A stretch of DNA of 41,741 nucleotides from CAZUMH01 sp964621645 (GTDB lineage: Bacteria > Zhuqueibacterota > QNDG01 > JAGLOF01), in the NCBI GenBank assembly GCA_964621645.1, contig CAZUMH010000019.1, positions 1-41,741 of the forward strand. Reading direction: 5' to 3'. Position 1 is the stretch's first letter. Each line of letters starts with the position of its first letter. The translations under genes were made by a program, and so were the position numbers. The notes beneath the pieces are model-generated. The model had not been told where the DNA came from. It saw nothing but the letters and a program-made list of their open reading frames with translations, and made no database searches. Below, in pieces: positions 1-7,235 of this stretch.

Positions 1-492
1 GGCGTGATCTTGTATCTGTCTCAAGAAGGGCGCGGGATAGGTATATTCAATAAACTGAAGCAGGATAACGCAGGAATTCATATCGGCGGCACTGTTCACC
101 GCGTTGCCCTGGATATCCTGAGCGGAAAAATCCGGGACTATATTGCCCACATAAGCGCCTACCACCGGATTGCTCCTCAGCGTAAATAAAACGTCCGTAG
201 TATCCTGCCAGTCTACTTTCAGATCAGTAAAGAGAGATCCCGGTGAAGTATCGGAGTAAACACACAGATTATGCCATCCCGCGATGACATCTTCGAGCAG
301 ACAGGGATTCTCTCTTTCCCCGGCTTCGTTCCCGTCCAGTCTGATAAAAACGGAATCCACCGATGTTGTATCCATCGCCGTGATCTGGATAGCCCCTGTG
401 CGGAGCTCAGGCATCGCTGTGGGACGCTTGCCGCAGCCCCCGGCAGCCAGACAAGCGGCTGCCACTGAAATGATGAGGAGATATCGTGGCAT
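1..492 (-). CDS. PEGA-domain/redoxin-like lipoprotein, partial (3' end outside window)
   Basis: I read 164 codons from ATG at 492 with no stop before the window edge, so the C-terminus is missing. Residues 1-20 form a hydrophobic signal peptide ending in AAGGC, a lipobox-like site with Cys20. Residues about 30-108 resemble a PEGA domain (VFIRLDGNEAG, then GWHNLCV). From about 115 the sequence matches the start of an AhpC/TlpA redoxin fold (VGNIVPDFSAQDIQGN, then VILLQF). The segment where CxxC normally lies reads EYTYPAPF, so both redox cysteines are absent. The start lies 10 bases after the stop of the DUF3570 gene, with AAGG just upstream. DUF3570 genes are commonly neighboured by thioredoxin-like and ApbE genes, which fits. 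The role is probably periplasmic or envelope; no catalytic function can be asserted. Confidence 0.7.
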   Translation of the reverse strand, partial: MPRYLLIISVAAACLAAGGCGKRPTAMPELRTGAIQITAMDTTSVDSVFIRLDGNEAGERENPCLLEDVIAGWHNLCVYSDTSPGSLFTDLKVDWQDTTDVLFTLRSNPVVGAYVGNIVPDFSAQDIQGNAVNSAADMNSCVILLQFIEYTYPAPFLRQIQDHA

Positions 493-502
493 AATCCTTT
501 GC

Positions 503-1498
503 CTAGAATGAGATGACGCAACCAGTCAGATAGGTATTCATCTCGATACCCTGGTTGCTTTTATAATAACGATATTTGATATAACCCAGAAGAGCAGTGG
601 TGATTTCCCGGGTAAGTTGAATACCGACGGTATTGGATCTGAGATTGTCCGGGATGATGATATCCTGCTCTCCCAGACTGACGTTTTCGCTGTTGTTGGC
701 ATAATACCGGTATTTTATCCGGAGAATAGTAGCCCAGTTTAAATATTGAGCAACTTCCAGCGAAGGTGCCAAAGACTGGATACCCATGGTATTGTCATAC
801 CAGCGGAGATTCAGATGCAGCGCAGTCTGAGTGGGCAGGAACTGGCTCAGCCAGAGGGAGACCGTGTGTGAACGAAAATCAATAGACTGGCCCGAGGCGT
901 CATAATAGATATATTCCAGCAGAACCGCGGTGGAAATCGTTAACACCTGACGCAGTTTGCAGCGCAGGTTGAGCGATCCCAGATCGCCACCCAGCTCCAC
1001 GGCCTCCTTGCCCCGGTAGTAGTACTGAGCGTCCGCCTGGATGATCGTCAACGGGCTTATCTCCCACCTGAATCCGACACCGGGCTGCCAGGCAGTGAAT
1101 CCCCGCGTATCATGTACCGCCTGCGCTCCCGCCAGAGCGGTAAATCCCGGACCCATACTTCTGGTGATCTTGAATTCCCAGAGGTGTGAATCCACTTCCT
1201 CTCGCAGGTCGGAAAACTGGTACTTGACGCTGAGAGCTGTGCTGCCTCCCACCAGATGACTGAACTTTACCAAAGCTCTGTGCTCCGGGAAATTGGCCAG
1301 ATACGGCAGATTCTGAGAATAATCTCTTAGTCCGTAGTAATAATATATGGGCTCAGGATACTCATAGGTGAAATAATCGGAGTACTGGTATTCCACCTTC
1401 AGTTTACTGCGCATCTCAAAGGTATCGTCGTATCCCTGGGCCTGAAGAATAACGCAGGGGATAAGGATCGCAAGAGTTGCAAACAGTTTACTGTTCAT
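503..1498 (-). CDS. DUF3570-like outer-membrane beta-barrel protein
   Basis: The 331-residue protein has a cleavable signal peptide (about residues 1-20, ending ILQAQG). The body alternates aromatic and polar residues in repeated strands (VEYQYSDYFTYEYPEP, IKYRYYKSN) and ends in phenylalanine (CVISF), the classic outer-membrane barrel C-terminus recognised by the BAM machinery. Length and tyrosine-rich strands resemble DUF3570 proteins. A GAGGGAAA ribosome site precedes the ATG. It is followed after 10 bases by the PEGA/redoxin lipoprotein, so the two are probably co-transcribed and may work together at the outer membrane. DUF3570 has no firmly established function. The barrel call is solid; the family name is less so. 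Confidence 0.72.
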   Translation of the reverse strand: MNSKLFATLAILIPCVILQAQGYDDTFEMRSKLKVEYQYSDYFTYEYPEPIYYYYGLRDYSQNLPYLANFPEHRALVKFSHLVGGSTALSVKYQFSDLREEVDSHLWEFKITRSMGPGFTALAGAQAVHDTRGFTAWQPGVGFRWEISPLTIIQADAQYYYRGKEAVELGGDLGSLNLRCKLRQVLTISTAVLLEYIYYDASGQSIDFRSHTVSLWLSQFLPTQTALHLNLRWYDNTMGIQSLAPSLEVAQYLNWATILRIKYRYYANNSENVSLGEQDIIIPDNLRSNTVGIQLTREITTALLGYIKYRYYKSNQGIEMNTYLTGCVISF

Positions 1499-1603
1499 CG
1501 CTTTCCCTCAATCGCAGGAGTATATTCTTCAGTAATAGGCAGTAACATGCCGGATACCATAATCCAGGAGATGTTCTCTGCCTACAGGTTCATTATGTTG
1601 TTT

Positions 1604-2839
1604 TTACGGATCCAGGCGGAGGTAAGCCGGCTTTCCGACAGCATCTGATTCCAGACCCCTCACTTCTCCGATGACAGCTGCCGCTTTATCTCCTTTTTCT
1701 CGAAGAGCTGAAAGAATCTCTTCCGCCTGATCGGGCGCCACTGCCGCCAGCAATCCTCCCGAGGTCTGTGATCCTGCCAGCAGGGCGAAGGATGAATCCC
1801 GGACAGCGGGATCCTTGAACAGATATGGAGCGATATATTCTTCACATTTGCACACCTGGAGATGATGAAATTCCTTCTCCAGTTCATCCGTACCATCGAA
1901 ACGGGGTACAAGAGAGGCGCGTATATAAAGTTGTTTTCCCGCGTTTTTGGCCAGAGGCAAGGCATGCCCCAGTAGGCCGAATCCGGTGACATCGGTCATG
2001 GCGCTGACATCAAAATCCGAAAACACCTCTGAGGCGTACATATTCAACCGTTCCATACTGGCGACAAACTGACTGTATCGTTCTTCGCTTAATCCGCCCT
2101 TAAGATAAGCATCGCAGAATATATCGGTTCCCAGCGGTTTGGTGAGGATCAGCTTGTCACCGGCACGGGCCTGACTGTTTTTCTTGATCTTGTCGGGATG
2201 GACCGAGCCGGTCACACTTAATCCGTAGGTGATATAATCCTGCTCGAGGCTGTGCCCCCCCACCAGCACCACTCCGGCTTCCTGCAGCTTTTCACTGCCG
2301 CCGATGAGCAGTTCCTCTATGGCTTCAATCGGAATCTTGCCGGCGGGACATCCCAGCAGATTCATAGCCGTCAATGCCCTGCCTCCCATGGCCCAAATAT
2401 CAGAGAGGCTGTTGGCTGCGGCGATCCGGCCGAAAGTGCGGGGATCGTTGACAATAGGGAAAAAGAAATCAACTGTCTGTACCAGGGCCAGGTCAGGGGA
2501 GAGACGGAACACCCCTGCGTCGTCCATGGTGTCCATGCCGACTAATAAATCCGCTGATACGACTTTCGGCAGCTTATCCAGTATTCCGGCCAACCTGGTC
2601 GGGTTGATCTTGCCCGCTCAGCCGGCGCAGAGGCTGTAATCCATCAGCCTCACCTGACGACCGCTCGTGACCGGCAGTTCCGGCGGCCGCAGCGAATCAT
2701 CCAGCTTGGCCTCCAGAAACTCGCAGTATGTCTGTTCGCCGCGCTGGTGGTGAAATTCGATACAGACGTCACAGCTGCCGTGTCTTTTGCAATCGGATGG
2801 ACAGGGGCAATGCTCCCCCTGATACAGTTTTACACTCAT
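1604..2839 (-). CDS. selD: Selenocysteine-containing selenide, water dikinase with Cys-rich N-terminal extension
   Basis: SelD makes selenophosphate from selenide and ATP for selenocysteine (and selenouridine) synthesis. The reading frame from ATG at 2839 crosses one TGA at 2620-2618. The junction reads DYSLCAG-U-AGK, which places the TGA at the family's catalytic Cys/Sec position (codon 74), with the essential Lys at 77. Downstream lie LLVGMDTMDDAGVF and VVLVGGHSLEQD, typical of the PurM/SelD fold, and the rest of the enzyme to residue 411 is intact. Unusually, residues 11-39 form a small Cys-rich module (Cys 11, 13, 17, 23, 26, 39) resembling the free-standing DUF6485 family, fused ahead of SelD. 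The ATG has GGTGAGAG upstream. Internal starts (GTG or ATG about 10 codons before Sec) would give a normal-length SelD. A strong promoter lies at 2891-2918. An annotator stopping at TGA would split this gene in two. Confidence 0.9.
2586..2625 (-). promoter_or_regulatory. Candidate SECIS-like RNA fold at the selD UGA
   Basis: In the transcript, CCGGC immediately before the UGA can pair with GCCGG 28 bases after it. Inside, CAACC pairs with GGUUG around a six-base loop, CGACCA, which contains a G. Bacterial selenocysteine codons need a hairpin just downstream of UGA that SelB binds through its apical loop. The inner hairpin (2591-2606) begins about 11 bases after the UGA, close to usual spacing. 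The fold is drawn by eye. Confidence 0.5.
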
Positions 2840-2890
2840 CACTCTCTCACCATTGATGACCGCGGATGTGAAGTGATTGATACCAACTCA

Positions 2891-2918
2891 ATAATAAATA
2901 TACAATAATAGATGTCAA
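2891..2918 (-). promoter_or_regulatory. Promoter for selD
   Basis: Reading leftwards, a perfect TTGACA (-35, 2913-2918), a 16-base spacer and TATTAT (-10, 2891-2896) lie about 50 bases before the selD ATG, in AT-rich DNA. This indicates that selD is transcribed separately from rlmB. Confidence 0.65.
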
Positions 2919-2935
2919 ATCGCAAAGTAAATGAT

Positions 2936-3046
2936 CCACCGCCAGAGGCGGTGGCTTTAAGACTTCCGGCGGAGCCGGAGAGGCTTAAAGCCGGCAGATT
3001 TCTGCTGGATCGTTGAGGATCGATGACCACTAGCTGAGCTAGTGGT
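2936..3046. repeat. Hairpin cluster, REP/MITE-like
   Basis: Four consecutive inverted repeats fill the rlmB-selD gap. The first is CCACCGCC-AGA-GGCGGTGG (2936-2954). The second is a compound hairpin with outer arms GGCTTTAAG/CTTAAAGCC (2953-2961, 2984-2992) around TCCGGC-GGA-GCCGGA. The third is an imperfect hairpin at 2991-3008. The fourth is ACCACTAGC-TGA-GCTAGTGGT (3026-3046). The first and last share CCAC...GTGG ends, and three have trinucleotide purine-rich loops. No T-tract follows on either strand, so these are not ordinary terminators. Paired subterminal hairpins of this kind occur in REP/BIME elements and at ends of IS200/IS605-type elements; no transposase gene is present here. Confidence 0.6.
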
Positions 3047-3063
3047 TTGAAGATCAATCTAAT

Positions 3064-3822
3064 TCATCTGCCGTTATGGTTTTTGGAATGACCCCGGCGT
3101 TGGCGTCTGAGCTCGAAAAAGAGGATGGCCGCCGCTACGGAGACATTCAAGGATGATATTTTCCCCGCCATGGGAATGGAGACCAAGAAATCGCATTCAT
3201 CCCGTACCAGTCGGCGGATTCCCTTGCCTTCTCCCCCCAGCACCAAAGCCACCGGGCCACTGAAATCAGCATCATAGAGATCCCCGGGCGCCTCTTCCGA
3301 GGCTCCCCCTATCCAGAGGCCCCGTTCCTTGAGGATTTTCACGGTTCTGGCAATATTGGTCACCCTGACAACAGGCAGGTGAGCCGCCGCTCCGGCTGCA
3401 GTTTTAAGCGCCACCGGGGTAACGCCTGCAGCCCGATCCTTGGGGATAATGACACCGTGCAGCCCGGCTCCCTCGGCGCTGCGCAGAATAGCCCCCAGAT
3501 TACGGGGATCTTCGACACCGTCCAGCAGAACCATGCAGGGAGGTTCCCGGCGTGCCGCTGCCCGCCGAAAGATGTCTTCCAAGTTGCTGTAGGGAAAGGG
3601 CGGTACCCGGGCCGCCACGGACTGGTGTGACACCCGCCCCAGCAGCCGGGTCAGTTCTTCGGCCGGGACGGATCGCGATTTCAAGCCCCTCTCCTTTGCC
3701 AGGGCCAGGAGCAATTGCACTCGGGCGGACCTGTCTCCCTGTACGACGAGCATCTCTTCCGCAGGAAAACCGGCGCTGAGCCATTCCTGTACGGCGTTAA
3801 TTCCGTAAATAAAGTCCGTCAT
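3064..3822 (-). CDS. rlmB: 23S rRNA 2'-O-methyltransferase of the TrmH/RlmB (SPOUT) family
   Basis: The 252-residue protein has the RlmB layout: an N-terminal substrate-binding domain (YGINAVQEWL, then VSHQSVAARV) and a C-terminal SPOUT knot with its three motifs. These are LLDGVEDPRNLGAILRSAEG (about 99-118), VALVLGGEGKGI (191-202) and IPMAGKISSLNVSVAAAI (216-233). By family it would methylate the 2'-O of a guanosine in 23S rRNA (G2251 in E. coli) using SAM. The ATG overlaps the stop of the flavin reductase gene by four bases (ATGA), indicating translational coupling. It ends 18 bases from the hairpin cluster. Distinguishing RlmB from other TrmH-family paralogues by sequence alone is less certain than the family call. 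Confidence 0.88.
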   Translation of the reverse strand: MTDFIYGINAVQEWLSAGFPAEEMLVVQGDRSARVQLLLALAKERGLKSRSVPAEELTRLLGRVSHQSVAARVPPFPYSNLEDIFRRAAARREPPCMVLLDGVEDPRNLGAILRSAEGAGLHGVIIPKDRAAGVTPVALKTAAGAAAHLPVVRVTNIARTVKILKERGLWIGGASEEAPGDLYDADFSGPVALVLGGEGKGIRRLVRDECDFLVSIPMAGKISSLNVSVAAAILFFELRRQRRGHSKNHNGR

Positions 3823-4355
3823 TTTTCTTTAAAAGCATACTTGGGAAGGGCCGTCACCACCAGAATCTCCCCGAAATAGATGCGGTGATAATCCTTCTTT
3901 GGATACTGTTCCTGGGTATCCGGAGAGAGGAAGTGAGTTGGGTCCAAATCCTGATAGTATATTTTTCTGCATTCAAGGGTTAGTTCAGCTTCCCGGAATA
4001 CCGGAGCCCGGACCGCACGCGCCTTCTCGGGAGTGAGACCGCTTGCGCTTATTTTATCTCCGTCCCGGCCCGATCTGCTGCCCAACAGCTGCAGGGCTGG
4101 TCTGTATTCCTCCCCGAAGGCGCAGAGAGTAAACTCGTCATACTCCTCCATAAACCGGAAGGTGTAACGCGACGGGCGTACAACCACCTGGACAAACGGT
4201 TTGTTCCACATAGTACCAAGGCTACCCCAGGCCACGGTCATACAGTTATAATCACCACCGGGGAAATCTCCGGCGCCGAGAAGCAGCCACTGCTCTCCCC
4301 AGAGCCGGTGTATCTGCAGATGAAGGGTATCAGGAGTGATTTCAATTCGTTTCAT
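3819..4355 (-). CDS. Flavin reductase-like FMN-binding protein
   Basis: The 178-residue protein resembles the flavin reductase/DIM6-NTAB split-barrel family, which binds FMN and often reduces flavin or accepts electrons from NAD(P)H. Family-like segments are DYNCMTVAWGSLGTMWNKP, PFVQVVVRPSRYTFRFM and EYDEFTLCAFG, followed by a C-terminal strand, YFGEILVV. I chose the ATG at 4355 because AGGGGG lies six bases upstream. The longer open frame begins with TTG, and another ATG sits at 4358. It starts 12 bases after the yhbY stop and overlaps rlmB by four bases, so it belongs to the same leftward operon. The physiological substrate cannot be told from the sequence. Confidence 0.75.
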   Translation of the reverse strand: MKRIEITPDTLHLQIHRLWGEQWLLLGAGDFPGGDYNCMTVAWGSLGTMWNKPFVQVVVRPSRYTFRFMEEYDEFTLCAFGEEYRPALQLLGSRSGRDGDKISASGLTPEKARAVRAPVFREAELTLECRKIYYQDLDPTHFLSPDTQEQYPKKDYHRIYFGEILVVTALPKYAFKEK

Positions 4356-4366
4356 CATTGTCCCCC

Positions 4367-4666
4367 TCAAGGAAGTACGTACTTTCGTTTCTCAGACTGA
4401 GGATGTCCCCGGTAGATGGTAGCCACATAGCCCAGGATGCCGACGATCTCGCTGTCCGTTTCAGAAGCGATTGTCTCGGTCAAACTGTCTTTTTCCGATT
4501 TAAATTCCAGGAACCGCACCTTGATTAGCTCGTGAGCCTCCAGAGCCTGTCGCGTCTGCTCCAATAACGCTGGAGTAACTCCCGCCTTGCCTACCAGGAT
4601 CACAGGCTTGATCCGGTTGGCCCGGGAACGTAAAAAACGGCGCTGTGCCGGCGTCAACGGAGCCAT
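4367..4666 (-). CDS. yhbY: CRM-domain RNA-binding protein YhbY
   Basis: This is a 99-residue single-domain CRM/YhbY protein. It has LTPAQRRFLRSRANRIKPVI at the N-terminus, the GKAG loop (GxxG RNA-binding loop, residues 26-29), and LIKVRF before the final strand region (VGILGYVATIYR). YhbY associates with pre-50S particles in E. coli and its role is ribosome assembly. Although the open frame extends further upstream, the start at 4666 is clear: GGGGAGGAG lies four bases ahead, and the first codon is one base from the stop of the upstream dehydrogenase gene, so the two are translationally coupled. Confidence 0.88.
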   Translation of the reverse strand: MAPLTPAQRRFLRSRANRIKPVILVGKAGVTPALLEQTRQALEAHELIKVRFLEFKSEKDSLTETIASETDSEIVGILGYVATIYRGHPQSEKRKYVLP

Positions 4667-4667
4667 T

Positions 4668-5666
4668 TTACTCCTCCCCTTTTTTGTGAAGCGGCGGCAC
4701 CGGCCAGATGAATTCTCCCTGGTTATAATAATAGTGCAATTGCCGCAGGCTGTGTTCACATTTCCGCTCAAGAGCCTCGACCGTGTTAAAAGCGTTATGC
4801 GGTGTCAGTATGGCCTTAGGATGAACCGCCAGGGCCTCAATCGCGTCGATCTCAGGGGAACTATGGCGTCGGCCGCCGCGAAGTGATACAGCCAGACGGC
4901 TCTCATCATCGAAGACATCGAGAGCGACCCCGCCCAGATGACCGCTTTCCAGCAGAGGCAGCAGTTCCCGTGCGGGAGACAGTTCGCCCCGGGCAATATT
5001 GACGAACAGTACTCCCGGACGCGCCTTTTTCAGGATTCCCCTGTTGAAATATCCCCGGTTTTCGCTGGTGAGATTCATGGCTGCGACGACAATATCCGCC
5101 CGCTTCAGCCCCTCGTCCAGGCTGACATAATTAACCCAGTCAAATTTCTTCACCACGTCGTGACCCAGCGCTTCCATTTCCAGGCCTTTGCCGATCTTCA
5201 GGATCTCGGAACCGATGTTTCCCACTCCCACCACGAAGAGTATCAATCCGCGGCATTCCCGGCCGGTAAGACCATTTCTGTGAAAACCGCCGAACTGTTC
5301 CCTTTGTCCGGACAGCTTGCGCAGCAGGGCCATCCAGAGCAGCAGAGCCTGTTCGGCCACGGAGCGGTTGCAGTAAAGGGGAAGGTAACCACAGGCCGGG
5401 TTCTTCCCGTTTTTTTCCCGATACTCCTGAATATGATCATATCCGGTGCTGCGGGTGAGGACCGCTTCCAGATCTGATTCCCAGTTCTCCGGGATAATCG
5501 ATTGGGTCCGCACAGAGATAACCGGCGCGGGACATTTTTTTGCGCCCTCCTCCTGGATAGTTTTATCAGTAAAACGGGCTTCCCAATCAGAAGGGATCAG
5601 CTCTCTCAGTTTCTTTTCCTCTTCCCGGAAGGCTTCATAGAAATAGACGCGAAACCTGGTTTTCAT
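4668..5666 (-). CDS. D-isomer-specific 2-hydroxyacid dehydrogenase
   Basis: The 332-residue enzyme belongs to the NAD-dependent D-2-hydroxyacid dehydrogenase family (D-lactate dehydrogenase, phosphoglycerate dehydrogenase and relatives). The Rossmann dinucleotide motif GVGNIG is at residues 147-152. The catalytic triad is visible as Arg226 in NIARGEL, Glu255 in LDVFDDE and His290 in LTPHNAFNT. The substrate-binding domain is formed by the N-terminal and extreme C-terminal parts. It is the first gene of a tightly packed set (then yhbY, flavin reductase, rlmB). AGGAG lies just before the ATG, unusually close, so the exact start is slightly uncertain. The substrate is not determinable from sequence; reduction of a 2-keto acid is the family reaction. 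Confidence 0.85.
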   Translation of the reverse strand: MKTRFRVYFYEAFREEEKKLRELIPSDWEARFTDKTIQEEGAKKCPAPVISVRTQSIIPENWESDLEAVLTRSTGYDHIQEYREKNGKNPACGYLPLYCNRSVAEQALLLWMALLRKLSGQREQFGGFHRNGLTGRECRGLILFVVGVGNIGSEILKIGKGLEMEALGHDVVKKFDWVNYVSLDEGLKRADIVVAAMNLTSENRGYFNRGILKKARPGVLFVNIARGELSPARELLPLLESGHLGGVALDVFDDESRLAVSLRGGRRHSSPEIDAIEALAVHPKAILTPHNAFNTVEALERKCEHSLRQLHYYYNQGEFIWPVPPLHKKGEE

Positions 5667-5717
5667 ACTCCTGCCGCTCTTTCTGGTTTATGATGGGATT
5701 TTTCCAGAGGTAAGTCC

Positions 5718-5743
5718 AAAAAATGTCCGGCCTCCCCGGCCGG
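5718..5743 (-). terminator. Rho-independent terminator after the CoA-binding gene
   Basis: Directly after the TAG of the CoA-binding gene, the leftward transcript forms CCGGCC-GGGGA-GGCCGG (5727-5743). Three bases later comes a run of six U (5718-5723). It separates the receiver/CoA-binding pair from the downstream dehydrogenase-yhbY operon. Confidence 0.65.
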
Positions 5744-6118
5744 CTAAAATTGTCCGCTGTGCAGCATAACCAGCGTGCAGCTACGCACACATTCGATATT
5801 CTGCTGGCGCAGGGTTTTTTCAAATTCTGGGTTCTCGGTACCCGGATTAAAGATAACCCGTTGCGGGCCCATATCTATTATATTCTGATAGAGAGCTTTC
5901 TGGCGGGCCGGTGTCAGGTAAATGGTCAGCGTATGAACCGGCTCATTAATTGACGGCAAATCAGGGACCACCTGCAGACCGGCAATACTGCTGAGACGGG
6001 GATGAACAGGAATGACTCTGTGGTTATGTCGTAAAAGAAGTTTAATGGCCCGATTGGAGTATCTGTCCTCTTTATCGCTCGCGCCTAAAACCGCTACCGT
6101 TTTCCGTTTGTCTTCCAC
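5744..6118 (-). CDS. CoA-binding (YccU-type Rossmann) protein
   Basis: The 124-residue protein has the single CoA-binding Rossmann domain seen in YccU-like proteins: TVAVLGASDKEDRYSNRAIK with its glycine-containing nucleotide loop, then HRVIPVHPR and, late, RVIFNPGTENPEFEK. Family members bind CoA; no enzyme activity is established. It starts with GTG, placed seven bases after GGAGGG and two bases beyond the stop of the receiver gene, so the two are translated together. A terminator hairpin follows its stop. The coupling to a lone receiver domain is the only functional clue. Confidence 0.8.
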   Translation of the reverse strand: MEDKRKTVAVLGASDKEDRYSNRAIKLLLRHNHRVIPVHPRLSSIAGLQVVPDLPSINEPVHTLTIYLTPARQKALYQNIIDMGPQRVIFNPGTENPEFEKTLRQQNIECVRSCTLVMLHSGQF

Positions 6119-6119
6119 G

Positions 6120-6494
6120 TTATCGCCCTCCGGCTAAAACATGCTGTACCATGTCGCAGAGGGGCTGCCAATCTTTCCCTTTGATAAAGGTATCACTGGC
6201 GCCGAATCTGCGTGCCAGCTGTAAATAGTTGCGCGGTCCTGCTTTTCCGCCCCCAGTCATGGCAATGATCTTGGCCTCAGGATTAAGATGTTTGATGCCG
6301 GCGATGGTTTCGATCCCTTCCCGGTTGGGCATGATAATATCGGTAATGACCAGATCGAAAGTCTCTTTATCATATATCCGCATGCCGATCTCACCATCCT
6401 CCGCTTCCACAATTTCGTGTCCTTCACGCTCGAGATAACGGCGCACTACATTTCTGATTATTTTCTCATCGTCTATTACCAGAATGCGCGCCAT
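6120..6494 (-). CDS. Stand-alone response-regulator receiver (CheY-like) protein
   Basis: The 124-residue protein is a receiver domain and nothing else. The acidic pair Asp8/Asp9 (VIDDE), phospho-acceptor Asp52 (LVITDIIMP), Thr80 (IAMTGG) and Lys105 (FIKGKDW) are all in their usual places, so it should be phosphorylatable. The loop after Thr80 (GGKAGPRNYLQLARRFGA) is slightly longer than in CheY. I use ATG at 6494; the longer open frame would begin with TTG inside the leader. No histidine kinase lies nearby. It shares an operon with the CoA-binding protein, so its partner and output are unknown. Confidence 0.85.
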   Translation of the reverse strand: MARILVIDDEKIIRNVVRRYLEREGHEIVEAEDGEIGMRIYDKETFDLVITDIIMPNREGIETIAGIKHLNPEAKIIAMTGGGKAGPRNYLQLARRFGASDTFIKGKDWQPLCDMVQHVLAGGR

Positions 6495-6606
6495 GTGTTT
6501 TCCCGTTTTGGTATCCAACGAAGTTTCGTGGAGATTATCACTCTCCGGTTACAATGGAAAGATGCAACGCCGTAAAACGCCGGGATCGATACTGCTCCGC
6601 CGCTGT

Positions 6607-7203
6607 CTATTTCACCATCTTTGCTTTCTTGATTTTCACTGTGCGTTCGGGAATCTCTGTACCCGGCCGGGTCGACAAGGCGTCGATCTTGTCCACCACC
6701 TCCATCCCTTCCGTTACTCTGCCGAAAACGGCATACCCGAAAGAATCCTCATTGTGATCAAGACCGGTATTATCGGTCACGTTGATATAAAAATGGGACG
6801 TGGCGCTGTTCGGAGCCTGGCGCCTGCCGTAGGCAATGGTGCCTCTTACGTTACTGAGTCCATTGGCCGCCTCGTTTGGGATGGGATTTCTTATTGCCGC
6901 CTTCGGCTGAAAACTCTCATCGATGCCGCCGGCCTGGATAATGGCAATCCCATTTCCATGCTCATCCGGTCTGGTGATACGGTGAAAGATGGTACCGTCG
7001 TAAAATCCTGCTTTCACGTAGGCTTTAAAGTTTTCCACTGAAATGGGAGCCTTTTCCTCATTCAGCTGAATCAGGATGTCACCCATGTTGGTTTGCAGGA
7101 GGACCCGATCTGTATCCGGCATCTCACCCTCCTCCTTTTTACTGCAGGAAAAACTTAAACCCAGAACCAGCAGGACCATGAATAGTAGACTTAACTGTTT
7201 CAT
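6607..7203 (-). CDS. Cyclophilin-type peptidyl-prolyl isomerase, lipoprotein
   Basis: This 198-residue protein catalyses cis-trans isomerisation of prolyl bonds, by family, in proteins folding in the envelope. Residues 1-20 are a signal peptide ending GLSFSC followed by SKKEE, typical of FCB-group lipoproteins. The cyclophilin domain spans the rest: VLLQTNMGDILIQL, ENFKAYVKAGFYDGTIFHRI (the FHR catalytic segment), IIQAGG, then ATSHFYINV and GYAVFGRVTEGMEVVDKI. It follows a second secreted cyclophilin 32 bases upstream, so the two probably form a tandem duplication. The insertion between FHRI and IIQAGG (TRPDEHGNGIA) is longer than in the neighbour. Confidence 0.9.
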   Translation of the reverse strand: MKQLSLLFMVLLVLGLSFSCSKKEEGEMPDTDRVLLQTNMGDILIQLNEEKAPISVENFKAYVKAGFYDGTIFHRITRPDEHGNGIAIIQAGGIDESFQPKAAIRNPIPNEAANGLSNVRGTIAYGRRQAPNSATSHFYINVTDNTGLDHNEDSFGYAVFGRVTEGMEVVDKIDALSTRPGTEIPERTVKIKKAKMVK

Positions 7204-7235
7204 AGTAATGTGCTCCTTCAGATGCAGGGCCAGCC

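Noticed and set aside
1..189. A plus-strand frame reading YLSQEGRGIGIFNKLK, strikingly like the signature of GTP cyclohydrolase II (RibA).
   Set aside because: The match stops after about 20 residues; the expected VEAN and LGxxxDxRDY segments do not follow in any frame. The minus strand carries a continuous lipoprotein/PEGA/redoxin reading with start, ribosome site and operon context. I treat the match as an antisense coincidence, though sequence to the left would settle it.
2936..3046. The hairpins read as a transcription terminator for rlmB.
   Set aside because: None is followed by a T-run on either strand; the arrangement fits a repeat element better.
2839..3057. A 72-codon minus-strand frame between rlmB and selD.
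   Set aside because: It runs through the hairpin cluster and the selD promoter, has no ribosome site and resembles no protein.
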